A stretch of DNA of 51,784 nt from Chloroflexota bacterium (GTDB taxonomy: Bacteria > Chloroflexota > Dehalococcoidia > Lucifugimonadales > UBA3495), in assembly GCA_009837355.1 (NCBI GenBank), contig VXTR01000020.1, positions 1-51,784 of the forward strand. The letters are read 5' to 3'. Position 1 is the stretch's first letter. Every line of letters starts with the position of its first letter. A program made the position numbers and the translations under genes. The notes beneath the pieces are model-generated. The model was given only the letters and a program-made list of their open reading frames with translations. It did not search any database and was not told the origin of the DNA. Positions 9,031 to 17,056 of the stretch are shown here, piece by piece.

Positions 9031-10677
9031 TCACACCCGGTAGAAGCTCCCGCCACCGGCCCAGAGCGCCCGCAGCGCCCGTCTGGCCACCACCGGATGG
9101 AAGCGCACCCATTCCGCCGACGGTTCGCCGGCGGGCCCGACCAGGAAACGCGGCGACGGCCCAGCGTCGGACGGATGCGGCGTCAGCGGCTGCTCGCCGC
9201 CGTTGGGCCAGGCCAGGTACAGACGGCCCCGCCTCAGGATGACCCGGAAGTTGGATACGTAGGGCGCGTGGCTGCGATAGTGTCCGGTGAAAGCCGCCCA
9301 TTCCTCAGGGTACGGAGCCGTGGCAGCCAGGGGTTCGCTACCCCGGCGCACGTAAACGTCCGCCCCGTGGTGGATTTCAACCGTCGGTTCGTCAGCACCG
9401 GCGGCGCGAAAGCGCAGTGGAAACGGGTCGAATGCATCGTGGGGCGCACAGAAAGCGCTGCCGTCGATGTACTCCAGTTGCGTGTTGACGCCAACGGCGT
9501 ACAGCCGCAGCCCGCCTTTCTCCGAGCGTATTGAGAGCGTAGTGCCGGTTGACTGGTCAACGTAATCCCCGGCGTATCGGTTGGTGTCAGCGACGCGGGT
9601 GACGTCAGGAACGGGCGGCGGCTCGGGCGCCGGTTGACCGTTGCGTATCGCCGCTGCGAATTGCAGCGCGTAGCGGGCCGGCCCGTAGGTGTCCACGTCG
9701 AAGCCGCTGCACAGGATGACCACGCCCAGCCCGTCGGTTTGGTCGGCCATCATTATGGCGCGAAAGCCTACCGTGCTGCCGCCGTGTCCGATGAAGTGAT
9801 GTCCGTCGGCCTGATGAGATATGATTCCGAATCCATAGCCGTAATCGTGCTCGTAATCCTCGCCCCGGGCCATGTTGATGGCCGGCGTCGTCATCAGACT
9901 GTACGTTGCCGGAGATACTATCGGGCCAGCCTCACCGCGACCGTCGTTCAGCCACAGGCGGGCGTAGCGGGCCATATCTTCGGCAGTGGACGCCGGGCTG
10001 CCGTCGCCCACGCCGTACTCCATCCAGGTGGCAGGAATCAGGGTATCGTTCTTGCGATAGGGACGATCATCGTGGAGCGGCACGTAGCCCGTAGCCATGC
10101 GATGGCGTGTGTGGTGTGTCATCACCGAGTCGGTAGCGGTCATTCCCAACGGGACCAGCACCCGCTCCCGAATGACGCTGCCGTAGTCCTGCCCGGTAAT
10201 ATCTTCCAGAAGCCAGCCCAGGAGCTTGTAGCCGGTGTTGGAGTAGTGAAACCGCGTTCCCGGTTCCCAGGGGGCTTCGGTATCGCGCAGGGCGAATCCC
10301 TCGTAGCGAGCGGCGGGGGTGAAGTCGGTTCCGGCCGGCAAACCTGCGGTATGGCAGAGCACGTGCCGCAGAGTGATGGCGCCGTAGCGAGAGGGCATGG
10401 CGAACCAGGGCAGATGCGCACTCAGCGGGACGTTCGGGTCAAGGCGGCGAGCATCCACCAACTGCAGCAGCGCTAGGGAGGTCATCGACTTGCCGATGCT
10501 GCCAATCTGAAAGGTCGTATCCGCCGTTACCGGGCTGCGCGCGGCCAGGTCGGCGTACCCCAGCGCGGCGGTGTAGAGAGTTTGCTGGCGGTCCGTCACC
10601 GCGACGGCCAACCCTACGGCCGGCACTGCGGCCAGCCAGCGGCGCAGGTAGTCGGTAAGAGGCCGATAGTCCGCCAT
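9031..10677 (-). CDS. Serine beta-lactamase-like hydrolase (class C / esterase family)
   Basis: This 548-residue protein has an N-terminal class C beta-lactamase/penicillin-binding-protein fold (about 1-345). The SxxK motif is S60-I-G-K63, the YxN motif is Y145-S-N147, and a HGG box (FIGHGGSTVGF) lies near residue 305. A second beta-rich domain of about 190 residues follows, as in many lipocalin-tailed members. There is no signal peptide, so a cytosolic esterase, amidase or D-peptidase role is more likely than antibiotic resistance. The gene starts nine bases after the dnaJ-like gene on the same strand and is probably cotranscribed with it. Confidence 0.87.
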   Translation of the reverse strand: MADYRPLTDYLRRWLAAVPAVGLAVAVTDRQQTLYTAALGYADLAARSPVTADTTFQIGSIGKSMTSLALLQLVDARRLDPNVPLSAHLPWFAMPSRYGAITLRHVLCHTAGLPAGTDFTPAARYEGFALRDTEAPWEPGTRFHYSNTGYKLLGWLLEDITGQDYGSVIRERVLVPLGMTATDSVMTHHTRHRMATGYVPLHDDRPYRKNDTLIPATWMEYGVGDGSPASTAEDMARYARLWLNDGRGEAGPIVSPATYSLMTTPAINMARGEDYEHDYGYGFGIISHQADGHHFIGHGGSTVGFRAIMMADQTDGLGVVILCSGFDVDTYGPARYALQFAAAIRNGQPAPEPPPVPDVTRVADTNRYAGDYVDQSTGTTLSIRSEKGGLRLYAVGVNTQLEYIDGSAFCAPHDAFDPFPLRFRAAGADEPTVEIHHGADVYVRRGSEPLAATAPYPEEWAAFTGHYRSHAPYVSNFRVILRRGRLYLAWPNGGEQPLTPHPSDAGPSPRFLVGPAGEPSAEWVRFHPVVARRALRALWAGGGSFYRV

Positions 10678-10686
10678 TCCTGGTGT

Positions 10687-11346
10687 TCATCCGGGAAAGA
10701 CGTGCCGCAGCAGGAAGGAAAGCGTTTGCCCGAGTCCTTCACTGGGGGTGACCCGCACGGTGATGTAAATGTTGCCGGCGGGCCCGCCATCCAGACCGGC
10801 ATTGCCCTGCCCGCGCAGACGGAGACGGCTGCCATCGGCGACACCGGCGGGGATGGTGGCATTCAAGCGCAGCTCCCGGTGCAGCCGCTGCTCCCCGACA
10901 CAGCGCCAGCACACTCCCGCCGCGGCGGTTTCCTCCGGTTCAACGCCGGACCCACGGCAGCGGGGACACGTCTCCAGGCGCGAAGTCGGAAAAGACTTGC
11001 GCACCCCGCCGGCCGCTTGACGTTGGGTAATCAGCAAATCGACCTCGATATCTTCACCCCGCCGGGGGTCCCGCTCTCGCACTGCCACGCCACTCCGGCC
11101 ACCGCGCCGGCGACTCTGACGCTGTCGCCGCCCAACAGCGTTGACGTCGGTATCGTGCTGGAATCGGCGTATGGGATCCGACAGGACGTTATACGCTTCG
11201 TTGATTTCCTTCATTCGCGCTTCGGCTTCCGGCTCGGCGTTCAAGTCCGGGTGGTACATGCGGGCCAGCTGGCGGTAGGCGGCCCGAATCTCGGCCGTGG
11301 TCGCCGTGCGGGGAATACCGAGAATGCTGTAGCAGTTCCGTTCCAT
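10687..11346 (-). CDS. Minimal DnaJ-like co-chaperone with a single zinc site
   Basis: This 219-residue protein has a J domain at about 4-65 with the HPD motif at 32-34, which stimulates DnaK ATPase. A basic linker (70-95) replaces the Gly/Phe region. Only two CxxC pairs are present (C127/C130 and C146/C149), where standard DnaJ has four, so it can hold one zinc. The C-terminal substrate-binding part is also shortened to a single beta domain (about 155-219). The ATG at 11346 is chosen because a longer frame would run through the tRNA gene upstream. It probably belongs to a specialised J-protein class rather than the main dnaJ. Confidence 0.85.
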   Translation of the reverse strand: MERNCYSILGIPRTATTAEIRAAYRQLARMYHPDLNAEPEAEARMKEINEAYNVLSDPIRRFQHDTDVNAVGRRQRQSRRRGGRSGVAVRERDPRRGEDIEVDLLITQRQAAGGVRKSFPTSRLETCPRCRGSGVEPEETAAAGVCWRCVGEQRLHRELRLNATIPAGVADGSRLRLRGQGNAGLDGGPAGNIYITVRVTPSEGLGQTLSFLLRHVFPG

Positions 11347-11399
11347 CGCAGTCAGTATGCCGGATGCGGCCGGCAATTTTCCATTGCGGAGCAGGCGCG

Positions 11400-11428
11400 T
11401 TGCGCGTGATTCACTGCCGTGATATGAT
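11400..11428 (+). promoter_or_regulatory. Sigma70-type promoter of tRNA-Pro
   Basis: TTGCGC (11400-11405) and TATGAT (11423-11428) are separated by 17 bases. The predicted start lies about seven bases before the mature tRNA 5' end. Confidence 0.55.
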
Positions 11429-11441
11429 GTATGTGTCGGGG

Positions 11442-11518
11442 CGGGGCGTAGCGCAGCCCGGTAGCGCACCTGCATGGGGTGCAGGGGGTCGCCAGTTCAA
11501 ATCTGGCCGCCCCGACCA
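11442..11518 (+). tRNA. tRNA-Pro, anticodon GGG
   Basis: The 77-base gene includes an encoded 3' CCA (11516-11518). The acceptor stem pairs CGGGGCG (11442-11448) with CGCCCCG (11508-11514). The D stem is GCGC/GCGC, the anticodon stem CCTGC/GCAGG encloses loop ATGGGGT with anticodon GGG at 11476-11478, and the T stem GCCAG/CTGGC encloses TTCAAAT. The loop matches known bacterial tRNA-Pro(GGG). It reads CCC and CCU, useful in this GC-rich coding style. Confidence 0.96.
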
Positions 11519-11531
11519 TTATCACCAGCCA

Positions 11532-11559
11532 CAGGCACGTCGCTTGACGTGCCTGTTTT
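11532..11559 (+). terminator. Intrinsic terminator of tRNA-Pro
   Basis: A perfect ten-pair stem (CAGGCACGTC against GACGTGCCTG) with loop GCTT is followed by TTTT at 11556-11559. It begins 13 bases after the tRNA CCA end. Confidence 0.88.
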
Positions 11560-11573
11560 GATTTGTGCGACCG

Positions 11574-12338
11574 CTACATTGCGGTGCGACCGCCGTCAAT
11601 GACCACCTCGCTTCCCGTTACGAAGGACGCTTCATCCGATGCCAGGTACACTACGGCGTAGGCAATGTCTTCAGGCCGGCCGATGCGTCCCAGGGGCACC
11701 CGGCGTCGCTGCTCCTCGTCGCTGAGCCCGCTGTTGCGGCCCCGGCGTGATTCCTGCAGCATCGGTGTGTCAATGGGGCCGGGATGCACCGAGTTGCAAC
11801 GGATGCCCTCGCCGGCGTGCTGTATGGCAGTTGACTTGGTGAACAGGCGCACGGCCCCCTTGGTGCTGCTGTAGCCGGCCAGGTTGTAGTCGTTGCCCAC
11901 CAGTCCGGCGGTTGAGGATATGTTGACGATGCTGCCTCCGCCGGCTGCCCGCAGGGCCGGCAGCGCTGCCTTCGTGCCTAGAAACACTCCCTTGGCGTTT
12001 ACGTCGAACAGCCGGTCCCATTCCTCAACCGTCATTTCCTCGATGCTGCGGCCCATAACGATGCCGGCGTTGTTGACCAGCACGTTGAGCTGCCCATATT
12101 CCGACACGGCGGCGCTGACGGCGGCCGCCCAATCCGCTTCGCTGGTAACATCCAGGTGCACGTAGGTGGCCCGGCCGCCCAGTTCGCGGATTTCGGCCTC
12201 AACCCGGCGTCCCTCGTCGTCAAGCAGGTCTCCGAATACCACGCAAGCACCTTCAGCGGCGAACATTCGCGCCTCCACTGCGCCCTGCCCGCGCGCGCCT
12301 CCGCTGATTAACGCTACCTTGCCGTCCAGCCTGCCCAT
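11574..12338 (-). CDS. Short-chain dehydrogenase/reductase (SDR)
   Basis: This 254-residue classical SDR is an NAD(P)-dependent alcohol/ketone oxidoreductase. The cofactor motif SGGARGQG is at 12-19, NNAG at 89-92, the catalytic serine in the SS pair at 141-142, and the YxxxK pair is Y156/K160. A C-terminal GGRTAM end is typical of the family. The ATG at 12338 is preferred over an in-frame codon ten residues earlier because a GGAGG lies about eight bases upstream of it. It follows the luciferase-like oxidoreductase gene by 63 bases on the same strand, so the two may act in one catabolic path. The substrate is unknown. Confidence 0.92.
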   Translation of the reverse strand: MGRLDGKVALISGGARGQGAVEARMFAAEGACVVFGDLLDDEGRRVEAEIRELGGRATYVHLDVTSEADWAAAVSAAVSEYGQLNVLVNNAGIVMGRSIEEMTVEEWDRLFDVNAKGVFLGTKAALPALRAAGGGSIVNISSTAGLVGNDYNLAGYSSTKGAVRLFTKSTAIQHAGEGIRCNSVHPGPIDTPMLQESRRGRNSGLSDEEQRRRVPLGRIGRPEDIAYAVVYLASDEASFVTGSEVVIDGGRTAM

Positions 12339-12401
12339 GGTGTTGCCTCCTTCGGATTTCACCCTCAACGTGGCCCTCCCCCATCAAGGAAAAGGGGACA
12401 T

Positions 12402-13310
12402 TTAGCCGTTGACTACTTCTTTGAACTCGCGAATCGCGTTGATGTGAGCATCCGGCGTGGCCAGGCCGGCAGACATGGTGTTGATGGAAAAGTGCGTGGC
12501 ACCCATACCTCGCCAGGTTTCAGCCCGCGCCTGCCAGAACTCCGGATCGCCGTCCGAATAGTTGACTCGCGGCTCCATGCCGATGGCGTCGGGATCACGT
12601 CCCACGGACTCGGCGGCCTGGCGCACCTTGGCGATGGTGGCTACGGCGTCGGGGTGGTCGGCATCAAACTGCGGGAACCAACCATCGGCGCAACGTCCCA
12701 CGCGGCTGAGCACCCGATCCGTAGGAATCGGCCCTCGGGCTCTACTGCCGGCGCCCATCCACAGGGGAATGGGCCGCTGCACCGGCAGTGGATTGATGCC
12801 GGCGTTGGTTACGTCGTGGTAGCGCCCGTGAAAGTCCACCACTTCCTCAGTCCACAGGTGGCGCAGCAGTTCCATCTGCTCTTCGGCTCGGCGGCCACGG
12901 GTGGTGAAGTCCTCGCCCAGGGCCTCGTATTCCACCGGGTTCCAACCGATGCCCACGCCCAGCCGCAGCCGCCCGCCGCTGAGCACGTCCACCTCGGCAG
13001 CCTGCTTGGCGACCAACGCCGTTTGACGCTGCCCCAGGATGACGATGGCAGATACCAGTTCCACTTTGCTGGTGAGAGCGGCCATGTAGCCAAACGCCAC
13101 GAAAATTTCGTGAAACATACTCTCCTTGGTGTAGCTGCCCGTCCACGGCTGGTGGTAAGAGGTATCGGCGCCCAGCACATGGTCGTAGGCGATGATGTGA
13201 GCGAAGCCCATCTCTTCGGCAGCCTGCACGTAATCGCGCACGGCGATGGGATCGGCGCCGATTTCGGTTTGGGGGAAAACCACGCCGATTTGCATTTGCT
13301 GGTCAGGCAT
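12402..13310 (-). CDS. Luciferase-like (LLM) F420/FMN-dependent oxidoreductase
   Basis: This 302-residue protein has the TIM-barrel bacterial luciferase fold. It begins with a strand ending in QTEIGADP and has the typical YDHVLGAD segment, the LRLGVGIGWNPVEYEALG motif near 135-155, and a C-terminal THFSINTM segment. Members of this class use F420 or FMN to oxidise or monooxygenate organic substrates; the cofactor cannot be assigned with certainty. GGAG lies about eight bases before the ATG. It is the first gene of a likely two-gene unit with the SDR, and one of two LLM genes in the window. Confidence 0.88.
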   Translation of the reverse strand: MPDQQMQIGVVFPQTEIGADPIAVRDYVQAAEEMGFAHIIAYDHVLGADTSYHQPWTGSYTKESMFHEIFVAFGYMAALTSKVELVSAIVILGQRQTALVAKQAAEVDVLSGGRLRLGVGIGWNPVEYEALGEDFTTRGRRAEEQMELLRHLWTEEVVDFHGRYHDVTNAGINPLPVQRPIPLWMGAGSRARGPIPTDRVLSRVGRCADGWFPQFDADHPDAVATIAKVRQAAESVGRDPDAIGMEPRVNYSDGDPEFWQARAETWRGMGATHFSINTMSAGLATPDAHINAIREFKEVVNG

Positions 13311-13373
13311 AACTATCTCCTGATGACAAGCGATGAGTACGTTTGGAAGGATGAAGCGGCAACCCGTTCGCAG

Positions 13374-13568
13374 CTAGGGCGTCGCCCACCAGAGGTTCCA
13401 CAGCAGGAAGAATAGGATTATCGCCGCCCAGCCGGTCAGGAACACGATGCGGTACAGACGATTGAACCAGGGATGTTCCCAGAAGGGCAATTGACGTTCC
13501 CGGGCCCACTGCGTTTCGGGAGCGCCTCCGGCCCAGAGCCAGCGGCGGAATTTCAACAGCAACGACAC
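13374..13568 (-). CDS. Small predicted membrane protein after the ABC importer
   Basis: A 64-residue reading frame starts with GTG at 13568, eleven bases after the ATPase stop codon on the same strand. Residues 1-35 are basic and Trp-rich, and residues about 41-61 form one strong transmembrane helix (VFLTGWAAIILFFLLWNLWW). No family is recognised. The position at the 3' end of the aap operon and the clear hydrophobic design support a real gene, but the ribosome site is weak and the frame is short. It could be an importer accessory peptide or a chance frame. Confidence 0.5.
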   Translation of the reverse strand: MSLLLKFRRWLWAGGAPETQWARERQLPFWEHPWFNRLYRIVFLTGWAAIILFFLLWNLWWATP

Positions 13569-13579
13569 AATGCAAAGGG

Positions 13580-14338
13580 CTACAAAATCTGGGACAGGAA
13601 GTGCTTGACCCGTTCGTGGCGCGGGTTGTTGAAAAAGTCGTCGGGCGGCTGGTCTTCCACGATTACACCTTCGTCGAACATCACGATCCGGTCGGCCACC
13701 TCCCGGGCAAAGCCCAACTCATGGGTGACGGCCAGTATGGTCATCTGCGACGCGGCCAGTTCGCGCATTACTTCCAGCACTTCCTTAATCATCTCCGGGT
13801 CCAGAGCCGAGGTCGGCTCGTCGAACATCATGATGTTCGGCTGCATCGCCAAGGCCCTGGCGATGGCCACCCGCTGCTGCTGCCCGCCGGAGAGCTGCGC
13901 CGGGTACTTGTCGGCCTGTTCCGGTATGCCCACCCGCTCCAGCAACTCCATGGCGATGTTTTCGGCTTCGTTGGCCGGCAGATGGCGCACCTTCATCGGG
14001 GCCAGGGTGATGTTGTTCATCACCGTCAGGTGCGGAAACAGGTTGAACGACTGAAACACCATCCCAACGTCCCGGCGGATGGCGTCGATGTTGCGCACGT
14101 CGTTGGTCAGCTCGATGCCGTCCACGATAATGTCGCCGCGCTGATGCTGTTCCAGGCGGTTGATGGTGCGGATGAACGTGGATTTGCCCGACCCGGATGG
14201 GCCGATGATGACGACTACCTCGCCCTTCTTGACGGAGGTGGTGACACCCCGCAGAGCGTGAAAGTTGCCGAACCACTTATGCACGTCTCGGCAGACGATA
14301 ATCTCTTCGTCGCTAACGGTGTGTCCGTTGGTAGTCAT
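13580..14338 (-). CDS. aapP: Amino-acid ABC importer ATPase (AapP/GlnQ family)
   Basis: This 252-residue ATPase powers polar amino-acid uptake through the two permeases encoded just upstream in the transcript. Walker A GPSGSGKST is at 46-54, the Q-loop glutamine near 96, signature LSGGQQQR at 149-156, Walker B with D173/E174, and the H-loop in VTHEL. The DEPTSALDPE phrase is typical of the GlnQ/HisP/AapP group. The ATG at 14338 is chosen over a start 30 residues earlier because GGAG precedes it by about eight bases and the family begins there. A gap of 76 bases separates it from the aapM stop. Confidence 0.93.
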   Translation of the reverse strand: MTTNGHTVSDEEIIVCRDVHKWFGNFHALRGVTTSVKKGEVVVIIGPSGSGKSTFIRTINRLEQHQRGDIIVDGIELTNDVRNIDAIRRDVGMVFQSFNLFPHLTVMNNITLAPMKVRHLPANEAENIAMELLERVGIPEQADKYPAQLSGGQQQRVAIARALAMQPNIMMFDEPTSALDPEMIKEVLEVMRELAASQMTILAVTHELGFAREVADRIVMFDEGVIVEDQPPDDFFNNPRHERVKHFLSQIL

Positions 14339-14414
14339 GATGTCCGCTCCGTGGCCCGGCTGTAATTGTTCAACGAAGAACCGACGCTGTGCGCATTCTA
14401 GCAGAGAGCCGCGC

Positions 14415-15662
14415 CTACCGCTCCCCAACTCCCAGGTTGCGTTCTATGTGGCGACTGACGTAGGACATTGCGTAACAGAACACCCAGAACACCACGGCGA
14501 GGAAGACGAACATCTCCCGGGCGCTGGGCAGGTACTCGGGCCGGCTGATGAACACGCGACCAATCTCAACGATGTCCACCATCCCTATGATGTACACCAG
14601 GCTGGTGTCTTTGAACAGGGCGATGAACTGGCCCACGATGGCGGGAATTACGTTGCGGATAGCCTGGGGCAGCGAAATGAGCATCGTGGTTTGCCATCCG
14701 GGCAAGCCCAGCGCGCGGGCCGCTTCCGCCTGTCCAGGGTGCAGGGCTTGCAAGCCGCCGCGGATGTTCTCCGCCATGTACGCAGAGCTGAACAACGTAA
14801 TCACTACTGCGGCCCGGAACAGCGAGTTCTGGGGAAAGTCTTCGGGAAAGGCCAAGGGCACCAACGTCTGCGACATGAACAGCAGAGTTATCAGTGGGAC
14901 TCCGCGAAACACCTCGATGAACACTACGCACAGCAATTTCACCATCGGCAGATTGCTGCGTCGCCCCAGCGCCAGCGCAATTCCGATGGGCAGGCTCAGG
15001 CTGATTCCGCCCACGGCCAATATCAGGTTCAGCGTCAGCCCGCCCCAGTACACCACGGACACCGGTTGCAGGCCCGGCACGTTGGGGAGGCCGCGCTGCA
15101 GGACCAGCGTAATCAGGAAGACCACCACGCCCCAGGCCACCACCCAGCGGGGCTGTCCTAACGGCGTGTACCTGGCCACCGCCCACCCGATGGCGGTTGA
15201 CGGCAGGTTGGCGAGCAGTAGAATCCGAACGTCCCATCCCATGCGCTCCAGGCTGTAGGGCAGGAAAGCGAACAGCGCGGCCACCACGGCGGTGAGTATC
15301 GCGATGCGTTTGGCGACGCCGCCGCCCAGGATGCCCCAAATCATGCCCAGCAAGGCCGTAACCAGCAGCAGCGACACTTGGGGACGCCAGAAACAGTTCT
15401 GGCCGGGGCAGGCCAGCTCGGTGTTGTAGCTGCCAATCAGGAACAAGCCGCCCACACGCTCGACCACCGTCCAGTCCGCCGACCAGAAAACCCAGCGCAT
15501 CCCGTACCACAGGATGACCAGCGCCAGCGCGCCCGATACCACCGTGAGCGCGGAGTTCAGGCGGCTGCTGAACAGGTTGGCGTGCATCCAGCCGATGACG
15601 CCGACCTCCGTTCGAGGTGGCGGCAGCGCGTTGGCGGTGGAGGTTTGCGTATCGGCAGCCAT
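14415..15662 (-). CDS. aapM: Amino-acid ABC importer permease (AapM-like)
   Basis: This 415-residue inner-membrane subunit has about eight hydrophobic segments. A Gly/Pro-rich N-terminal part (about 1-210, with four or five segments) precedes the HisM-type permease core. The core carries the EAA loop phrase EAARALGLPGWQTTMLISLPQAIRN-like at about 325-350, which contacts the ATPase. The long N-terminal extension is characteristic of the general L-amino-acid transporter AapM. It starts three bases after the aapQ stop codon, so the pair is translationally coupled and should form the heterodimeric channel. Confidence 0.9.
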   Translation of the reverse strand: MAADTQTSTANALPPPRTEVGVIGWMHANLFSSRLNSALTVVSGALALVILWYGMRWVFWSADWTVVERVGGLFLIGSYNTELACPGQNCFWRPQVSLLLVTALLGMIWGILGGGVAKRIAILTAVVAALFAFLPYSLERMGWDVRILLLANLPSTAIGWAVARYTPLGQPRWVVAWGVVVFLITLVLQRGLPNVPGLQPVSVVYWGGLTLNLILAVGGISLSLPIGIALALGRRSNLPMVKLLCVVFIEVFRGVPLITLLFMSQTLVPLAFPEDFPQNSLFRAAVVITLFSSAYMAENIRGGLQALHPGQAEAARALGLPGWQTTMLISLPQAIRNVIPAIVGQFIALFKDTSLVYIIGMVDIVEIGRVFISRPEYLPSAREMFVFLAVVFWVFCYAMSYVSRHIERNLGVGER

Positions 15663-15665
15663 CTG

Positions 15666-16868
15666 CTAACCCGTGAACCGGATGTGGCGGTTGTACAAGT
15701 TGCCAATCAGAGACCAAGTGAGGCTCATGGCCAGGTATGCTGCCATGAGCATCAAGAAGATGTTGATGGCCGGCGCGGTCTGGGTCATGGTGATGGCGAC
15801 GTTGGTTAGGTCGGTGTAGCCGACCACACCGCCGAGGCTGCTGTTCTTGGTCAGGTTCAGGCACTGGCTAATCCACGGGGGGATGATGACGCGCAACGCC
15901 TGGGGAAAGGTAACTTGCCGGAGGGTGTTCATGGGCGACAATCCCAGCGCGCGGGCGGCTTCGGTTTGGCCGCGGCCCACGGACTGGATGCCGGCACGCA
16001 CGATTTCGGCGATGAACGACGCCGTGTAAATCACCAGGCCAATCAACATCACCAGCATACCGGCCCTGATAGTAACCCCGCCGTCGATGCGTCCGAACCG
16101 TCCCTGGGGCGCCGGCGTTGAGACGGCGAACGGCGCTTCACCGAAAATGCCGCTGAGCACCAGCCAGCCGACCGCCGCAACACCCACCGTTGTTGCGCAA
16201 CCAACCACGAATGGGTACGATTGCCGGCCGGTCTCTTCCTCCCGTCTAACCAGGCGGTGATGGACGATGACGCCGGCCACCACAGCCACCACGGCCAGCG
16301 CCAGCCAGACCAACGCCGGCGCGGCGCCGCTGGCCGTTGGCGAGGGGAATGATATTCCGGCGTTGTTGACGTAGAAAAGGTCGGCGATGACGTAGCCCTC
16401 GCGCACCGTGGGCAACGCGAGGATGATGTAAAACCAGAAGAAGAGTTGGACGAGCAGCGGAACGTTGCGGAAGAATTCGATATAAACCGTCGCGAGCCTG
16501 GCGACAATCCAGTTGGGCGAGAGACGACAAACACCGATGAAGATGCCGAGCAGGGTGGCAAGGATGACGCCGGCGACCGCCACGACGACGGTGTTGGTAG
16601 CGGCTACGACGAGCGCGTAGAGAAAGGTGTCCGAGGACTCATAGGGCAGGATGTGCTCCCCGATGGGAGTCTGGTATTCGCGAGACAGAAAGCTGAAACC
16701 GAAGGGGATTTCCCGGTCGTCAATGGCAAAGGCCATATTGCCGAAGAACCACATCACCAACGCCACCACCAGGATCGCCGAGGCAATCTGGGCGGCCCAC
16801 TGGATAATCAGGGCGTGCCGCCAGACCGGGATGCCCTGATAGGTCAGATATTGACGCAATACAGCCAT
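15666..16868 (-). CDS. aapQ: Amino-acid ABC importer permease (AapQ-like)
   Basis: This 400-residue membrane protein is the partner of AapM. It has an N-terminal transmembrane segment at about 22-45, an external loop, a conserved helix bundle including VYIEFFRNVPLLVQLFFWFY, and an EAA loop with TEAARALGLSPMNTLRQVTF. A large insert of about 100 residues (roughly 165-265) with two extra membrane helices splits the permease domain, as in the AapQ family. The gene follows the binding-protein gene after 188 bases that contain a strong hairpin, the usual place for partial termination or RNA processing. Confidence 0.9.
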   Translation of the reverse strand: MAVLRQYLTYQGIPVWRHALIIQWAAQIASAILVVALVMWFFGNMAFAIDDREIPFGFSFLSREYQTPIGEHILPYESSDTFLYALVVAATNTVVVAVAGVILATLLGIFIGVCRLSPNWIVARLATVYIEFFRNVPLLVQLFFWFYIILALPTVREGYVIADLFYVNNAGISFPSPTASGAAPALVWLALAVVAVVAGVIVHHRLVRREEETGRQSYPFVVGCATTVGVAAVGWLVLSGIFGEAPFAVSTPAPQGRFGRIDGGVTIRAGMLVMLIGLVIYTASFIAEIVRAGIQSVGRGQTEAARALGLSPMNTLRQVTFPQALRVIIPPWISQCLNLTKNSSLGGVVGYTDLTNVAITMTQTAPAINIFLMLMAAYLAMSLTWSLIGNLYNRHIRFTG

Positions 16869-16996
16869 GGCTTGACCGGAGTTCCTTCAAACGCGCTCAC
16901 CGTATCGTTGCCGGCGCAACTTGGCGAACCTGGCGGCATTGTAGCGCAAATCGGCCGGCCGCGCACCCTGCCTTCCACTCGTCAAATGACGAATGC

Positions 16997-17025
16997 GGGG
17001 TGGCCGGCCTGTGGCCGGCCACCCC
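16997..17025 (-). terminator. Perfect 13-bp hairpin between aapJ and aapQ
   Basis: GGGGTGGCCGGCC and its exact complement enclose the loop TGT. The hairpin sits 31 bases after the aapJ stop and 128 bases before the aapQ start. No T-run follows on either strand, so it more likely stabilises the binding-protein mRNA or attenuates readthrough than terminates fully. Confidence 0.6.
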
Positions 17026-17056
17026 ACGAATCGCGCGGGTGTGAGTAAGTCGGTGA

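Noticed and set aside
9031-10677. An antibiotic-resistance beta-lactamase
   Set aside because: The SxxK and YxN motifs are shared with many esterases and peptidases; there is no signal peptide and there is an extra C-terminal domain, so a resistance role is not supported.
14566-15864. Second minus-strand frame across aapM and the end of aapQ
   Set aside because: It is offset within two clear permease genes on the same strand, has no hydrophobic pattern, and is rich in Pro, Arg and His, as expected of an out-of-frame reading.
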